A stretch of DNA of 64,000 nucleotides, taken from NCBI GenBank assembly GCA_017549145.1, contig JAFYVM010000053.1:34215-98214 (forward strand). The letters run 5' to 3'. This document shows positions 25,772 to 34,689 of this stretch, one piece after another (within the stretch, counting starts at the first letter, position 1; each line of letters begins with the position of its first letter). The DNA comes from Bacteroidales bacterium (GTDB lineage: Bacteria > Bacteroidota > Bacteroidia > Bacteroidales > UBA932). The notes below the pieces were generated by a model that saw nothing but the letters and a program-made list of their open reading frames with translations, was not told where the DNA came from and did not search any database. The translations under genes and the position numbers were made by a program.

Positions 25772-28183
25772 ATGAAGATGAAACGAAATATATCTAGAAT
25801 TTGTTCTGCACTAGTATTGGGCTTTGTGGCGATCTCATGTCTAGATGAGACTGCTGATATTAAGCTCGTGGAGCTAGGTACTCCGCTTGAAAACAATACC
25901 TGCATTGTGGAGGCAGCTGGAGGAGAGTATGATGTTGAGGTATTGTCAAATGGTGCATATCACGTTGAATTTGCTGAGAATGAGTGGCTTACATTGAGCG
26001 CATTGCAGGGTAATGGTGATGGCAAAATTAAGTTGACTGCAGCTCCAAACAAGGAGTTCAAACGTATGACCTCCTTTGTGCTTTGTAGTGATGTTGATAC
26101 ACGTAGAGATACTGTATATGTTAAGCAGAAAGGCGAAATAGATGCTTTGCTTTCTATGGAGAACACCTCTGTCGTGCTTCCTGGTGCGGGTGGTCACAGC
26201 ACAACATCTATTAGCACAAATATCCCATTCAGCTATCTTAAGTTAAGTGTGTCTTATAATGAAATTGATAATACAGGTTGGTTAGATCTATCCAAGGTGT
26301 CAATTTCTGGTGAGGGTGCTGCGCAGAAAATCTCGATCTACTCTGAGCCTAATACTGATCCTATATCAATCCGTTCGGCATCTCTTTATCTTTCATTTGT
26401 AGATGGATGGGGTGATGAGGTCGCTCTTGAGATCTTGATTATGCAGAAGAATGCTAATGAGGGGCTTGGCGTATTGAAGTCATTTGCTGAAATCAGAGCT
26501 CTATATCCTAATGGAGGTGAGGTTGAGGAAGATTATATTCTTGAGGGTATTGTAGTCAGCAATACAGAAGGAGGAAACTCTGGTGAAAATGAGCAGATAA
26601 GTGCTTCTGCTATTGATTATTCTGGTTCACAGAAGACTGTTTATATTCAGTCGCTGGATGGAAAGTATGGCTTTGCTCTTTGGACAAATACTTCAGAGGA
26701 TAATATTTTCAAGCAGTTCAATAAGGTACAGATCCTTCTTAAGGGAACAGAGATTTATCTTTTTGACCAGCCAGTCAAATATTATCAGATCAAGGGAATT
26801 AAAAAGAATATGGTAGCGTCTAATGTGAAGGCCCTCGACAACGAAATTGTTGTAAAGGAGAAGCATTTTAAGGACATTACTGATGATGATATCTTTACAT
26901 ATGTGAGACTTAAGGATGTTGAATTCCCGGTTAGAAAGGGTTCAATCTGTCCAATTAACGAAGGCTATTCTACTGCCGGAAAGTCTGACCGTATTTCTAA
27001 GTTCCCGCTTCTTGTACGTGATATCAATGGTGATAGCTTCTATATGTATACAAATACAGTTTGTACTTATAGAAATGATGGTACGAGAGTCCCACAGGGT
27101 TCTGGTAAGATAGCAGGTGTTATTGTTCACGAAAGATTTTCACGTTTTGAGTGGAAAGACGGAATGGACCTTTTGGATATGGAGAATGATCCAACACTAG
27201 GTAATATTGGTAAATACCAGATTCGCCATCAGACAAAGGGTGACATTTATGATAACATGTCAATGGACTTTAAGGATAGCTTCTCTGAGCTTCTTGTGGA
27301 GTATCGTTATTGGAACCCAGATGTTGAGAAGGGAGTTCAGAAACCTACATATGGTGATAATGGATGGTTTACTCATACATATCAGCAGAAGTATACAGGT
27401 ACGGAGTCTAAGGATTATACTGAGGAGCAGTATAAACAGCATATGTCTGCAGAGGTTTGCTTCTCGTATCTTGGACCTATCGGCTTGGCTGGCTCTATGT
27501 TCGGATCAAATACAGGTAATATTAATGGATTAGGCATTGTCTTGGATTCTCCTCAAGACCGCTATAATCCAGAAATGTCTGAGTGGGTTGGTGAGCATAA
27601 TGGCGCAATGGAGTGGCTGGCTCCTACAACTTCAATGGCTGACGCTGAGATTCCTATGCGAATAGCTAATGCCGGCAGTGGCGCAGGTAAGGGCTGGTGC
27701 TCTTCAGACTGCTATTGTGCTTTCAGAAGCCTTAAATGGTGGGATTTCGATTTAAACAGAGGATATGCATGGATGTTGAATTTCTCGACAAAAGGCATGA
27801 CTAAAAAGCTTTCAATGCAGATTTCTGTACTTAACTCATCTCAGCGATTCCATTCTCCTCGTTATTGGAGAGCAGAGTGGTCAGAGGTTGACTCTATGAA
27901 TCCATTGGATGATGCAAAATGGCATCCTATTCAGGAGTATACAGTTCCAGATATTTCTCAGTGGACTGGTACGCTCTTCTCGTCTGTCGTGGGATATAAG
28001 GCGATTAATATTGACCTTCCTGAAGAACTCCTTGGAAAGGAGAATGTATATATCCGCCTTATGCCGATCAGTAATCTATGTAGCAGTGGTGCAGATTATA
28101 CTGATACGATTATAACCAACGATGAGGAGGGTGACAAGCACGCAAGCTCAATCGATTATATCGCAATTCGTTACAATAAATAA
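25772..28183 (+). CDS. surface lipoprotein with BACON and DUF5689-like domains
   Basis: An 803-residue lipoprotein (lipobox AISC). Residues ~30-120 are BACON-like (GGEYDVEVLSNGAYHVEF, DTVYVKQKG). About 230-470 resembles DUF5689, an OB-fold-like domain (ILEGIVVSNTEGGNSGENEQ, then KTVYIQSLDGKYGFALW, FNKVQILLKGTEIYLF). The C-terminal ~320 residues look like a beta-sandwich, with Trp-rich WRAEWSEVD and ASSIDYIAIRYN. I associate DUF5689 with SusC/SusD loci that also encode EEP hydrolases (recollection, not checked). It probably binds substrate; no catalytic residues are evident. Confidence 0.7.
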   Translation: MKMKRNISRICSALVLGFVAISCLDETADIKLVELGTPLENNTCIVEAAGGEYDVEVLSNGAYHVEFAENEWLTLSALQGNGDGKIKLTAAPNKEFKRMTSFVLCSDVDTRRDTVYVKQKGEIDALLSMENTSVVLPGAGGHSTTSISTNIPFSYLKLSVSYNEIDNTGWLDLSKVSISGEGAAQKISIYSEPNTDPISIRSASLYLSFVDGWGDEVALEILIMQKNANEGLGVLKSFAEIRALYPNGGEVEEDYILEGIVVSNTEGGNSGENEQISASAIDYSGSQKTVYIQSLDGKYGFALWTNTSEDNIFKQFNKVQILLKGTEIYLFDQPVKYYQIKGIKKNMVASNVKALDNEIVVKEKHFKDITDDDIFTYVRLKDVEFPVRKGSICPINEGYSTAGKSDRISKFPLLVRDINGDSFYMYTNTVCTYRNDGTRVPQGSGKIAGVIVHERFSRFEWKDGMDLLDMENDPTLGNIGKYQIRHQTKGDIYDNMSMDFKDSFSELLVEYRYWNPDVEKGVQKPTYGDNGWFTHTYQQKYTGTESKDYTEEQYKQHMSAEVCFSYLGPIGLAGSMFGSNTGNINGLGIVLDSPQDRYNPEMSEWVGEHNGAMEWLAPTTSMADAEIPMRIANAGSGAGKGWCSSDCYCAFRSLKWWDFDLNRGYAWMLNFSTKGMTKKLSMQISVLNSSQRFHSPRYWRAEWSEVDSMNPLDDAKWHPIQEYTVPDISQWTGTLFSSVVGYKAINIDLPEELLGKENVYIRLMPISNLCSSGADYTDTIITNDEEGDKHASSIDYIAIRYNK

Positions 28184-28207
28184 TAATATTTAAACCTAAT
28201 GTCAATT

Positions 28208-30124
28208 ATGAACAAAAAGTTTTTTGTGATGGCTGTTGCCGCTATGATGGCCATCTTTACTGGCTGTAAGAAAGAGGTTCCTACTCCAGAGGAGCAGCCA
28301 ACTCCACAGATTACAGCTATCTCTCCTGCAAGTGGACTTGCTGGTATCGCTGTAACAATTACAGGTAAGGACTTCTCTGCAGAGAAAACAGCTAATGTTG
28401 TACTTTTTGGTGAGGCAAAAGCTACTGTAACAACTGCTTCTGCTACATCTCTCGTTGTTATTGTACCTGAGAATGAGCCAGGCAAGGTATCAGTGACTGT
28501 TGCTGTAGGTGAGAAGGTTTCTAAGGGTGTAGATTTCACATACGAGGTTCCTGTATATCCTGCAGCCCTTACTTCACTTAACCCAGCAAAAGCTCAGGCT
28601 GGAGCAGAGATCACACTTGTTGGTGAGAACTTCGGTACTGACAAGACAGGTTATACTGTTCTTTTTGATGAGGTTGAGGCTGAAATCAAGAGCGTAAATG
28701 AGACTGCAATCGTTGTTGTGGTTCCTGACACAGAGGATGCTCAGGCAAATGTTATCCTTAAGAAGGGTGACGAGATGATTCCTACTGTACAGCAGTTCAC
28801 ATACGAGTTTGCGAAGACTCTTACTATGGGCGCCATCGCTGGAGTTATCTATGAGGCTGGTACTGACTTTGTGGTTCCTGTAGAGAATCTTGCAGAGGGA
28901 GATGAGGCTAAGGCTATCTTGATCGGTAAGAATGGCAATGTTGAGGCTGAGTGTCTTGCTGAGGCTGGCGAATTGACAGTATTCGTTCCTGAAAAACTTA
29001 AGGGTGACTATAAGCTTAAGGTTGCCGTTAAGGGCTGTCTTCCAATCGAGTCTGCTTCAGAGTTTGCAGTATATTATCTTCCACAGTATGAGCTCGATCT
29101 TACAGATGGTGCTGGTTATATCGGTGGATATGGCTCAGGCTCGCACAAGGACGGCGTAGGATCAGAGGCGAGATTTAACTCGACTAGTGGTGTCGCTTTA
29201 GCTCCTAATGGAATGCTTTACGTGACTACTATCGGTGGAACAATCTCAAGTAACAACGGACACGCTATTCGTGTTGTTGATCCAGCAACAAAGGCAGTAA
29301 CTACATTGATTGAGCCTTCTGTTTTGACATTGGAGGCTAAGCAGAATATCTATCCTTACCATGGAGCATTTGCTTCAAATGGAGATTACTATGTAGCTTG
29401 CAAGAACGGTAAGTTTATGATTGGTAAGGTTGCCAAGGCTGATAACTCTTGGTCTGTGTTTGAGTGTACTAATACACCTGCTAAGAAGTATGATGCTAAG
29501 GGTATCAACTTTATGAATGTTCTCCTTGATGCTCAGGATAATATCTATGTGTCTGACCGTGACCAGGCTCGTATCCTCAAAGTGAACAAGGGTTCAACTG
29601 ATGTTGCAAAGACAATTCAGGTAACTGCAAAGATTAATGGTGAGGATAATAATATCCAGATCAACCATATCGCATGGGGTAAGAACAAGGAGCAGTTCAT
29701 CGTTTCTGGTTCTGATGACCTTGTTCTTGTACTTGCTGACATGGACGGTAAGGGTATTGTAATCGCAGGTAACGGCGTGAAGCCACACAATAAGGATAAT
29801 GGTACTGATTTCAACTTCACTGACGGTGATGCTGGTAATCCTCTTTCTGCAACAATTGGTCAGATCGGTGGTATCTATTATGACGAGGCTGATGGTTATA
29901 TCTATTTCAATGATATCAACTCAAAGGCATTCAGAGTACTTGTTCCAGGTGTAGGTGGTGACTATACTAAGGGAGTGGTTAAGACTCTTCTTGGTCATCC
30001 AGGTTTGACCGTATCTGCACAGGGTGGTCTTAGCAACCTTGGAGGAATGGTAAGAATGGCTGATGGTTCTTTCTATATCGCAGCTAACAAGGCAATCAGC
30101 AAGGCTACTCCAAAGGCTGAGTAA
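28208..30124 (+). CDS. IPT/TIG-domain lipoprotein with NHL-type beta-propeller
   Basis: A 638-residue lipoprotein. ATG 28208 is preferred because it begins a compact signal (MNKKFFVMAVAAMMAIFTGC); an ATG three codons earlier is possible. Two or three IPT/TIG Ig-like repeats follow, for example ITAISPASGLAGIAVTITGK and LTSLNPAKAQAGAEITLVGE. The second half is an NHL-type propeller: GSEARFNSTSGVALAPNG, ILKVNKGS and GGIYYDEADGYIYFND. Such proteins in SusC/SusD loci are surface glycan-binding proteins. No enzyme motif is seen. Confidence 0.8.
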   Translation: MNKKFFVMAVAAMMAIFTGCKKEVPTPEEQPTPQITAISPASGLAGIAVTITGKDFSAEKTANVVLFGEAKATVTTASATSLVVIVPENEPGKVSVTVAVGEKVSKGVDFTYEVPVYPAALTSLNPAKAQAGAEITLVGENFGTDKTGYTVLFDEVEAEIKSVNETAIVVVVPDTEDAQANVILKKGDEMIPTVQQFTYEFAKTLTMGAIAGVIYEAGTDFVVPVENLAEGDEAKAILIGKNGNVEAECLAEAGELTVFVPEKLKGDYKLKVAVKGCLPIESASEFAVYYLPQYELDLTDGAGYIGGYGSGSHKDGVGSEARFNSTSGVALAPNGMLYVTTIGGTISSNNGHAIRVVDPATKAVTTLIEPSVLTLEAKQNIYPYHGAFASNGDYYVACKNGKFMIGKVAKADNSWSVFECTNTPAKKYDAKGINFMNVLLDAQDNIYVSDRDQARILKVNKGSTDVAKTIQVTAKINGEDNNIQINHIAWGKNKEQFIVSGSDDLVLVLADMDGKGIVIAGNGVKPHNKDNGTDFNFTDGDAGNPLSATIGQIGGIYYDEADGYIYFNDINSKAFRVLVPGVGGDYTKGVVKTLLGHPGLTVSAQGGLSNLGGMVRMADGSFYIAANKAISKATPKAE

Positions 30125-30141
30125 TTCATAGATGATATTAT

Positions 30142-32205
30142 ATGAAGATAAAATCGTTATTCGCAGTCGCGCTAGCAGTACTTATTGCTAGCGTTGGCTG
30201 TACACCTAAACATACGAATTCTGATAACCCTTATGCTGTTACTCAGAAGCATCGCGAACGTGCTGCCGCTTTGGTAGCTCAGATGACTCTCGAGGAGAAA
30301 TGTGATTATGTCGGAGGTTCTAAGGATGGATTTTACATTCGTCCGATTGAGCGTCTTGGCATTCCTCTGATCCGCATGGCTGATGGTCCGCAAGGGGTAA
30401 GAAATAACACAAAGAGTACCCTCTTTGCATGTGGGGTAGCTGCAGCTGCCTCTTGGAATGAAGATGTTGTGTACGAAATGGGTGTAGCTCTTGGACAGGA
30501 TTCGCGTGCTCGTGGAGTACACATCCTTTTAGGCCCTGGAGTCAATATCTATCGTAGTCCGCTTTGCGGTAGAAACTTCGAGTATATGGGTGAGGATCCG
30601 ATACTTGCAGGAAATACAGCTGCTCAGTACATCAAGGGTGTTCAGTCACAGGGTGTGATGGCAACTGTAAAACATTTTGCCCTTAATAACCAGGAGTTCA
30701 ATCGTCATCATGTGAGCTCGGATGCAGATGAGCGCACAATGTATGAGATTTATTTCCCTGCATTCAAGGCTGCTGTTGATGCAGGTGTTGCATCAGTGAT
30801 GAGCAGCTATAACCTTGTGAATAACGTACATGCTGCCGAAAACAAGTGGCTGCTTACTGATGTCCTTAGAAACGAGTGGGGTTTTCAGGGTTTTGTTATG
30901 TCTGACTGGACTTCGACATATTCTACACTTGGTTGTGTCCGCAGTGGACTGGATCTGGAAATGCCGCGTGGAGCCTGTATGAAGTATGAGACAATCAAGC
31001 CTCTTATTGAAACAGGTGTTATCCGTGAAAAGGACATTGATGCTAAGGTTGAGAATATTCTTTCAAGTATCATAGCTTATGGTTTCCTTGATCGTCCTCA
31101 GCTTGACACGACAATTAAGGAGGATAACCCATATTCTCGCGAGGTTGCATATAAGCTCTCGTGTGAATCGACAGTTCTTCTTAAGAATAGCGGAGCGCTT
31201 CCTTTGAATAAAGGTGGTAAGATCGCACTTATGGGACCTCGCGCTGATATTATTCCATGTGGTGGCGGCTCGGGTTCGGTCGATCCTCTTTATTCGATTT
31301 CTCTTTATGAGGGTATGAATCAGTTGGGAGAGGATTTCCCTGTAGGCTTGATAGCAGAAGATTATAAGTCTAAAGCCAAGGAACTTCAGGCAGCAGATGT
31401 GGTTGTTGTATCTGTCGGTTTCGACAAACAGACTGAAAAGGAGGATCATGACAGAACATTCTCTCTTCCTGATGGTCAGGATGAGATGATTGAGTTCGCT
31501 CTTGCAAATAATGATAACGTCGTTGTTGTAATCTATGCCGGTGGTGGTGTTGATATGAGCCGTTGGCAGGATAAGGTGTCTGCTATTGTAATGGGATGGT
31601 ATCCAGGACAGGAGGGCGGATTGGCGATTGCCCGAATGCTCGCCGGTGAATTCTCTCCATCTGGCCGTCTTCCATTGACAATCGAGGCGCGCGTTGAGGA
31701 CAATCCTACATATACTAATTATTATGTTGAGAATCCTTTGACCAAGCGTGGACACTCTACTCTCAACGTAACCTATGGCGAGGGAGTCTTTGTCGGTTAT
31801 AGAGGATATGAGAAGAATGGCGTTCAGCCAGCTTATCCGTTTGGGCATGGTTTGACCTATACTACATTTGAATATTCAGATATTACTGTCAAACCGTCAC
31901 GTGGTGGTTATGATCTTACATTTACCTTGAGCAACACAGGTCAGTATGATGCCGCCGAGGTAGCTCAGGTATATGTCGGTGAAGTGAGCCCTACAGTTCT
32001 TCGTCCTTCAAAAGAGCTGAAAGCTTACAAGAAGGTTTTTGTTAAGGCTGGGGAGTCTGTACAGGTTGACGTCCATCTGCCAAAGTCTGCTTTTGCTTTC
32101 TATGATGTTGATTCTCACGACTGGAAAATCAATTCAGGAGAGTTCAATATTATGGTAGGTGCATCATCATGTGATATAAGATCAATAGTTAAAACAAACT
32201 TGTAG
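30142..32205 (+). CDS. GH3 family beta-glycosidase (lipoprotein)
   Basis: A 687-residue lipoprotein (lipobox ending VGC). The N-terminal TIM barrel carries IRMADGPQGVRN, GRNFEYMGEDP, the conserved KHFALNNQE and the nucleophile Asp255 in MSDW. The C-terminal half contains the second domain and the fibronectin-III-like tail (LKAYKKVFVKAGES). Family members are mostly exo-beta-glucosidases or xylosidases that trim oligosaccharides after import to the periplasm. It is the only clear glycoside hydrolase in this SusC/SusD locus. A weak terminator-like hairpin follows. Confidence 0.92.
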   Translation: MKIKSLFAVALAVLIASVGCTPKHTNSDNPYAVTQKHRERAAALVAQMTLEEKCDYVGGSKDGFYIRPIERLGIPLIRMADGPQGVRNNTKSTLFACGVAAAASWNEDVVYEMGVALGQDSRARGVHILLGPGVNIYRSPLCGRNFEYMGEDPILAGNTAAQYIKGVQSQGVMATVKHFALNNQEFNRHHVSSDADERTMYEIYFPAFKAAVDAGVASVMSSYNLVNNVHAAENKWLLTDVLRNEWGFQGFVMSDWTSTYSTLGCVRSGLDLEMPRGACMKYETIKPLIETGVIREKDIDAKVENILSSIIAYGFLDRPQLDTTIKEDNPYSREVAYKLSCESTVLLKNSGALPLNKGGKIALMGPRADIIPCGGGSGSVDPLYSISLYEGMNQLGEDFPVGLIAEDYKSKAKELQAADVVVVSVGFDKQTEKEDHDRTFSLPDGQDEMIEFALANNDNVVVVIYAGGGVDMSRWQDKVSAIVMGWYPGQEGGLAIARMLAGEFSPSGRLPLTIEARVEDNPTYTNYYVENPLTKRGHSTLNVTYGEGVFVGYRGYEKNGVQPAYPFGHGLTYTTFEYSDITVKPSRGGYDLTFTLSNTGQYDAAEVAQVYVGEVSPTVLRPSKELKAYKKVFVKAGESVQVDVHLPKSAFAFYDVDSHDWKINSGEFNIMVGASSCDIRSIVKTNL

Positions 32206-32234
32206 TTTGTGTAGATAAGGTTGTATTTTAAGCC

Positions 32235-32270
32235 GTGGACATCCTTGTGAAAGGGTGTCCACATTTTCTA
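32235..32270 (+). terminator. hairpin after the GH3 gene
   Basis: GTGGACATCCTT (32235-32246) pairs with AAGGGTGTCCAC (32251-32262) with one weak pair and a 4-nt loop, followed by ATTTTCT. The T-run is short, so read-through into the esterase is possible. Confidence 0.6.
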
Positions 32271-32300
32271 CAAAATTTGCGTATTAAAAACGATTATATT

Positions 32301-33395
32301 ATGTCAAGAAAACTGTTTGTCTTTTTTTGTGTGATGCTATCCGGCGTCTTAGTCAATGCACAATCAATCAAGTATGTCGATGCATCGTCTTTAACAATTA
32401 TTGGAAAGCCGATACCTACAGAAAAGGCTTTTTCCAGAATTGATACTGCTCAATACAAATTTTCAAATAAAACAATTGATACTTATGCCAATTATTCTAC
32501 CGGATTGGCAATTCTGTTTGAAACGGATAGTCACGTAATTCGTGCAAAGTGGACTACAGGTAGCGGCAATTCAGGAACCAATATGGCGGCAATAGGCCAG
32601 AAAGGACTTGACCTTTATATTATGAAGGATGGCCGATGGGTGTTTGCCGGTGTCGGTTCGCCAAATATGAAGAAAGCCCCATTCAATAATCATGAAGGAA
32701 CAATTGTGACCGATATGGCTGATGGCGTGAAGAAATGTCTGCTTTATCTTCCTCTCTTTGATAGAGTGGACGCTCTTGAAATTGGTGTTGATGAGAGCGC
32801 AATGATAAAGCCGATGGACAACCCGTTCCGCTATAATATCATCGTCCATGGATCAAGCATTACCCATGGAGCTTCTGCCAGCCGTCCCGGAATGACATAT
32901 CCTGCCCGTTTTGGTCGCGACAATGGTTACTATACATGCAATATGGGCTTCAGCGGCATGTGTAAGCTCCAGAAGGAGTATGCTTATTATCTTGCCGATA
33001 TCAAGGATGTGGATGCGTTTATTTTTGACACGTTCTCTAATCCTCAGGCAGATGTTATATATGAGAATTTTGATCAGTTCGTGGACATTGTGCGTGCTGC
33101 TCACCCAGATGTACCGATGATCTTTCTCCAGACAGAGCGTCGTGAGACCAGAAACTTCAATATGAAGCGTGAGTCGTCAGAGGCAGCTAAACAGGAGGCA
33201 GCCAAAACAGTTGTGACAAGGAGAATGAAGACAGATAAGCATATATATTTCATCACTTCGGAGGATTTCCTGGGTACGGAGCATATTGCTACGGCCGATG
33301 GAACACATCCTACTGACCTTGGATTTACATATATGCTTGAAAGCATAACCCCTAAGATCAAGAAGATACTTAAGAAGTATAAGACCTTGAATTAA
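32301..33395 (+). CDS. secreted SGNH-family esterase, copy 2
   Basis: A 364-residue paralogue of the protein at 14267-15355, similar over its whole length (shared [40 protein letters not shown]). The start at ATG 32301 gives a signal peptide (MSRKLFVFFCVMLSGVLVNA); an upstream in-frame extension from 32235 lies inside a hairpin and is rejected. The Ser-Gly-Asn-His blocks are intact: GSSITHG, GFSGMCK, DTFSNP and DGTHPTDLG. Its stop shares TTAA with the convergent susD. It probably acts with GH3 in deacylating imported oligosaccharide. Confidence 0.85.
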   Translation: MSRKLFVFFCVMLSGVLVNAQSIKYVDASSLTIIGKPIPTEKAFSRIDTAQYKFSNKTIDTYANYSTGLAILFETDSHVIRAKWTTGSGNSGTNMAAIGQKGLDLYIMKDGRWVFAGVGSPNMKKAPFNNHEGTIVTDMADGVKKCLLYLPLFDRVDALEIGVDESAMIKPMDNPFRYNIIVHGSSITHGASASRPGMTYPARFGRDNGYYTCNMGFSGMCKLQKEYAYYLADIKDVDAFIFDTFSNPQADVIYENFDQFVDIVRAAHPDVPMIFLQTERRETRNFNMKRESSEAAKQEAAKTVVTRRMKTDKHIYFITSEDFLGTEHIATADGTHPTDLGFTYMLESITPKIKKILKKYKTLN

Positions 33396-34687
33396 GGCAT
33401 TTTGGCTTGCCAAAGCGGATGTTGACGAAGGTTGTTGTTGAGTGAAAGCTCCCTGGCAGGAATCGGCAGGATAGTGTACTTCTCTTCGACTCCTACTGTA
33501 CTTTCGTACTTTCCACATCTCACAAGGTCAAACCATCTGAATCCCTCCCCTAAGAGTTCCAGGCGTCGTTCATTCAGGATGGCGTCAATGAATTCCTCTT
33601 CGTTGGAGGGATTCAGTCTATCCAGACCTCTGAACAGGCGGAGTTCGTTAAGCCTGTCTATTCCATTCTGTAATCCCTTGCATTCAGCGCTGATCAAATA
33701 CATTTCAGCTAAACGGACAATGTGTATCGGATCGCGACCGGCATCTCCACTACAATATTTATTAAGCACAGGGTTGCTGCCCTGATATCCGATAGAGATG
33801 TCCTTGCGCTTGTCGTATTCCTGATACATATTCATAACTTCAGCACTAGGGCAGAAGTTATATCCTCCACCAACTCCAGATTCCTTGGTGTAATAGTACG
33901 AACTGAAGTTTACTCGTCCTTCTTGTAGAAGATTCGCAAAGGTAAAGATTTCCTCTGTGTTGTGGGAGCCTCTGAATATATCTGAGAACTCGCATAACGA
34001 GAATTTAGAATCCAGTATAAGTGATTCGGCGAGGGCTGCAGCTTCTTCTTTGCGGCCCATAGCGAGATACGTTCTGGCCAGCAGACCTTTGGCGGCTTCT
34101 TGTGATACGTAGTTCTTATCGGTGAATTCAGGCAGCAGGGTAATAGCCTTGTTGAATTCCTCCGCAACGAACTCCCACACTTCAGCCTCGCTTCTCTGTG
34201 TTTCGAGCTCTCCACCTTTAGATGACCTGATGATTGGTAGGTTTCTCCATCTGGTTACAAGGTGATAATAGTATAACCCTCTAAAGAAATGGCAGGTTCC
34301 TAACATTGTGTTTTTCTCACTGATGTCAGGAAGTTTCTCGATGTATTCCAGAGTAATGTTAATTTGATAGAGTCCTGCAAAATATCCGTTCCATGGACTT
34401 GTAACTATACTCTTGTTCGGGTCAATTGCTCCCTCAACCATAAGTTTAGGGGTGTTGACATTTGTTGCACCGGTTCTTATCAGGTCTCCTCCAATCAGAT
34501 CAAACAAGGCCCAACCATTGAATGTCGGCTTGTACTGAACAATGTTGTACATTCCCGTGGTGAGCATTTGAGCGTGGTCCTGAGTTATTTTCTCGGCAGG
34601 GATACCATCTGAAGGGTACTGGTTGAGATGCTTCCCACATGATGCGGAAAGCATAACGAGCATAGATATTATTACCAGTCTCTTCAT
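33392..34687 (-). CDS. SusD/RagB-family lipoprotein (second locus)
   Basis: A 431-residue protein, on the short side for SusD. The start is set at ATG 34687 so that the signal (MKRLVIISMLVMLSASC) begins the protein; longer forms would overlap susC. Family features: TGMYNIVQYKPTFNGW, FFRGLYYYHLVTRWRNLPII, AAKGLLARTYLAMGRKEEAA and the C-terminal ILNERRLELLGEGFRWFDLV. It lies 2 bp after susC and 3' convergent with the esterase. Confidence 0.93.
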   Translation of the reverse strand: MKRLVIISMLVMLSASCGKHLNQYPSDGIPAEKITQDHAQMLTTGMYNIVQYKPTFNGWALFDLIGGDLIRTGATNVNTPKLMVEGAIDPNKSIVTSPWNGYFAGLYQINITLEYIEKLPDISEKNTMLGTCHFFRGLYYYHLVTRWRNLPIIRSSKGGELETQRSEAEVWEFVAEEFNKAITLLPEFTDKNYVSQEAAKGLLARTYLAMGRKEEAAALAESLILDSKFSLCEFSDIFRGSHNTEEIFTFANLLQEGRVNFSSYYYTKESGVGGGYNFCPSAEVMNMYQEYDKRKDISIGYQGSNPVLNKYCSGDAGRDPIHIVRLAEMYLISAECKGLQNGIDRLNELRLFRGLDRLNPSNEEEFIDAILNERRLELLGEGFRWFDLVRCGKYESTVGVEEKYTILPIPARELSLNNNLRQHPLWQAKMP

Positions 34688-34689
34688 TC

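Noticed and set aside
31063-31848. 261-codon minus-strand open frame inside the GH3 gene
   Set aside because: Long only because of the codon use of the GH3 gene on the other strand; no start context or recognisable domain.
32235-32270. Hairpin after GH3 as a third member of the TTGTCCAC palindrome family of the suf operon
   Set aside because: It shares only GTGGAC/GTCCAC; the arms and loop differ, and it looks like an ordinary terminator.
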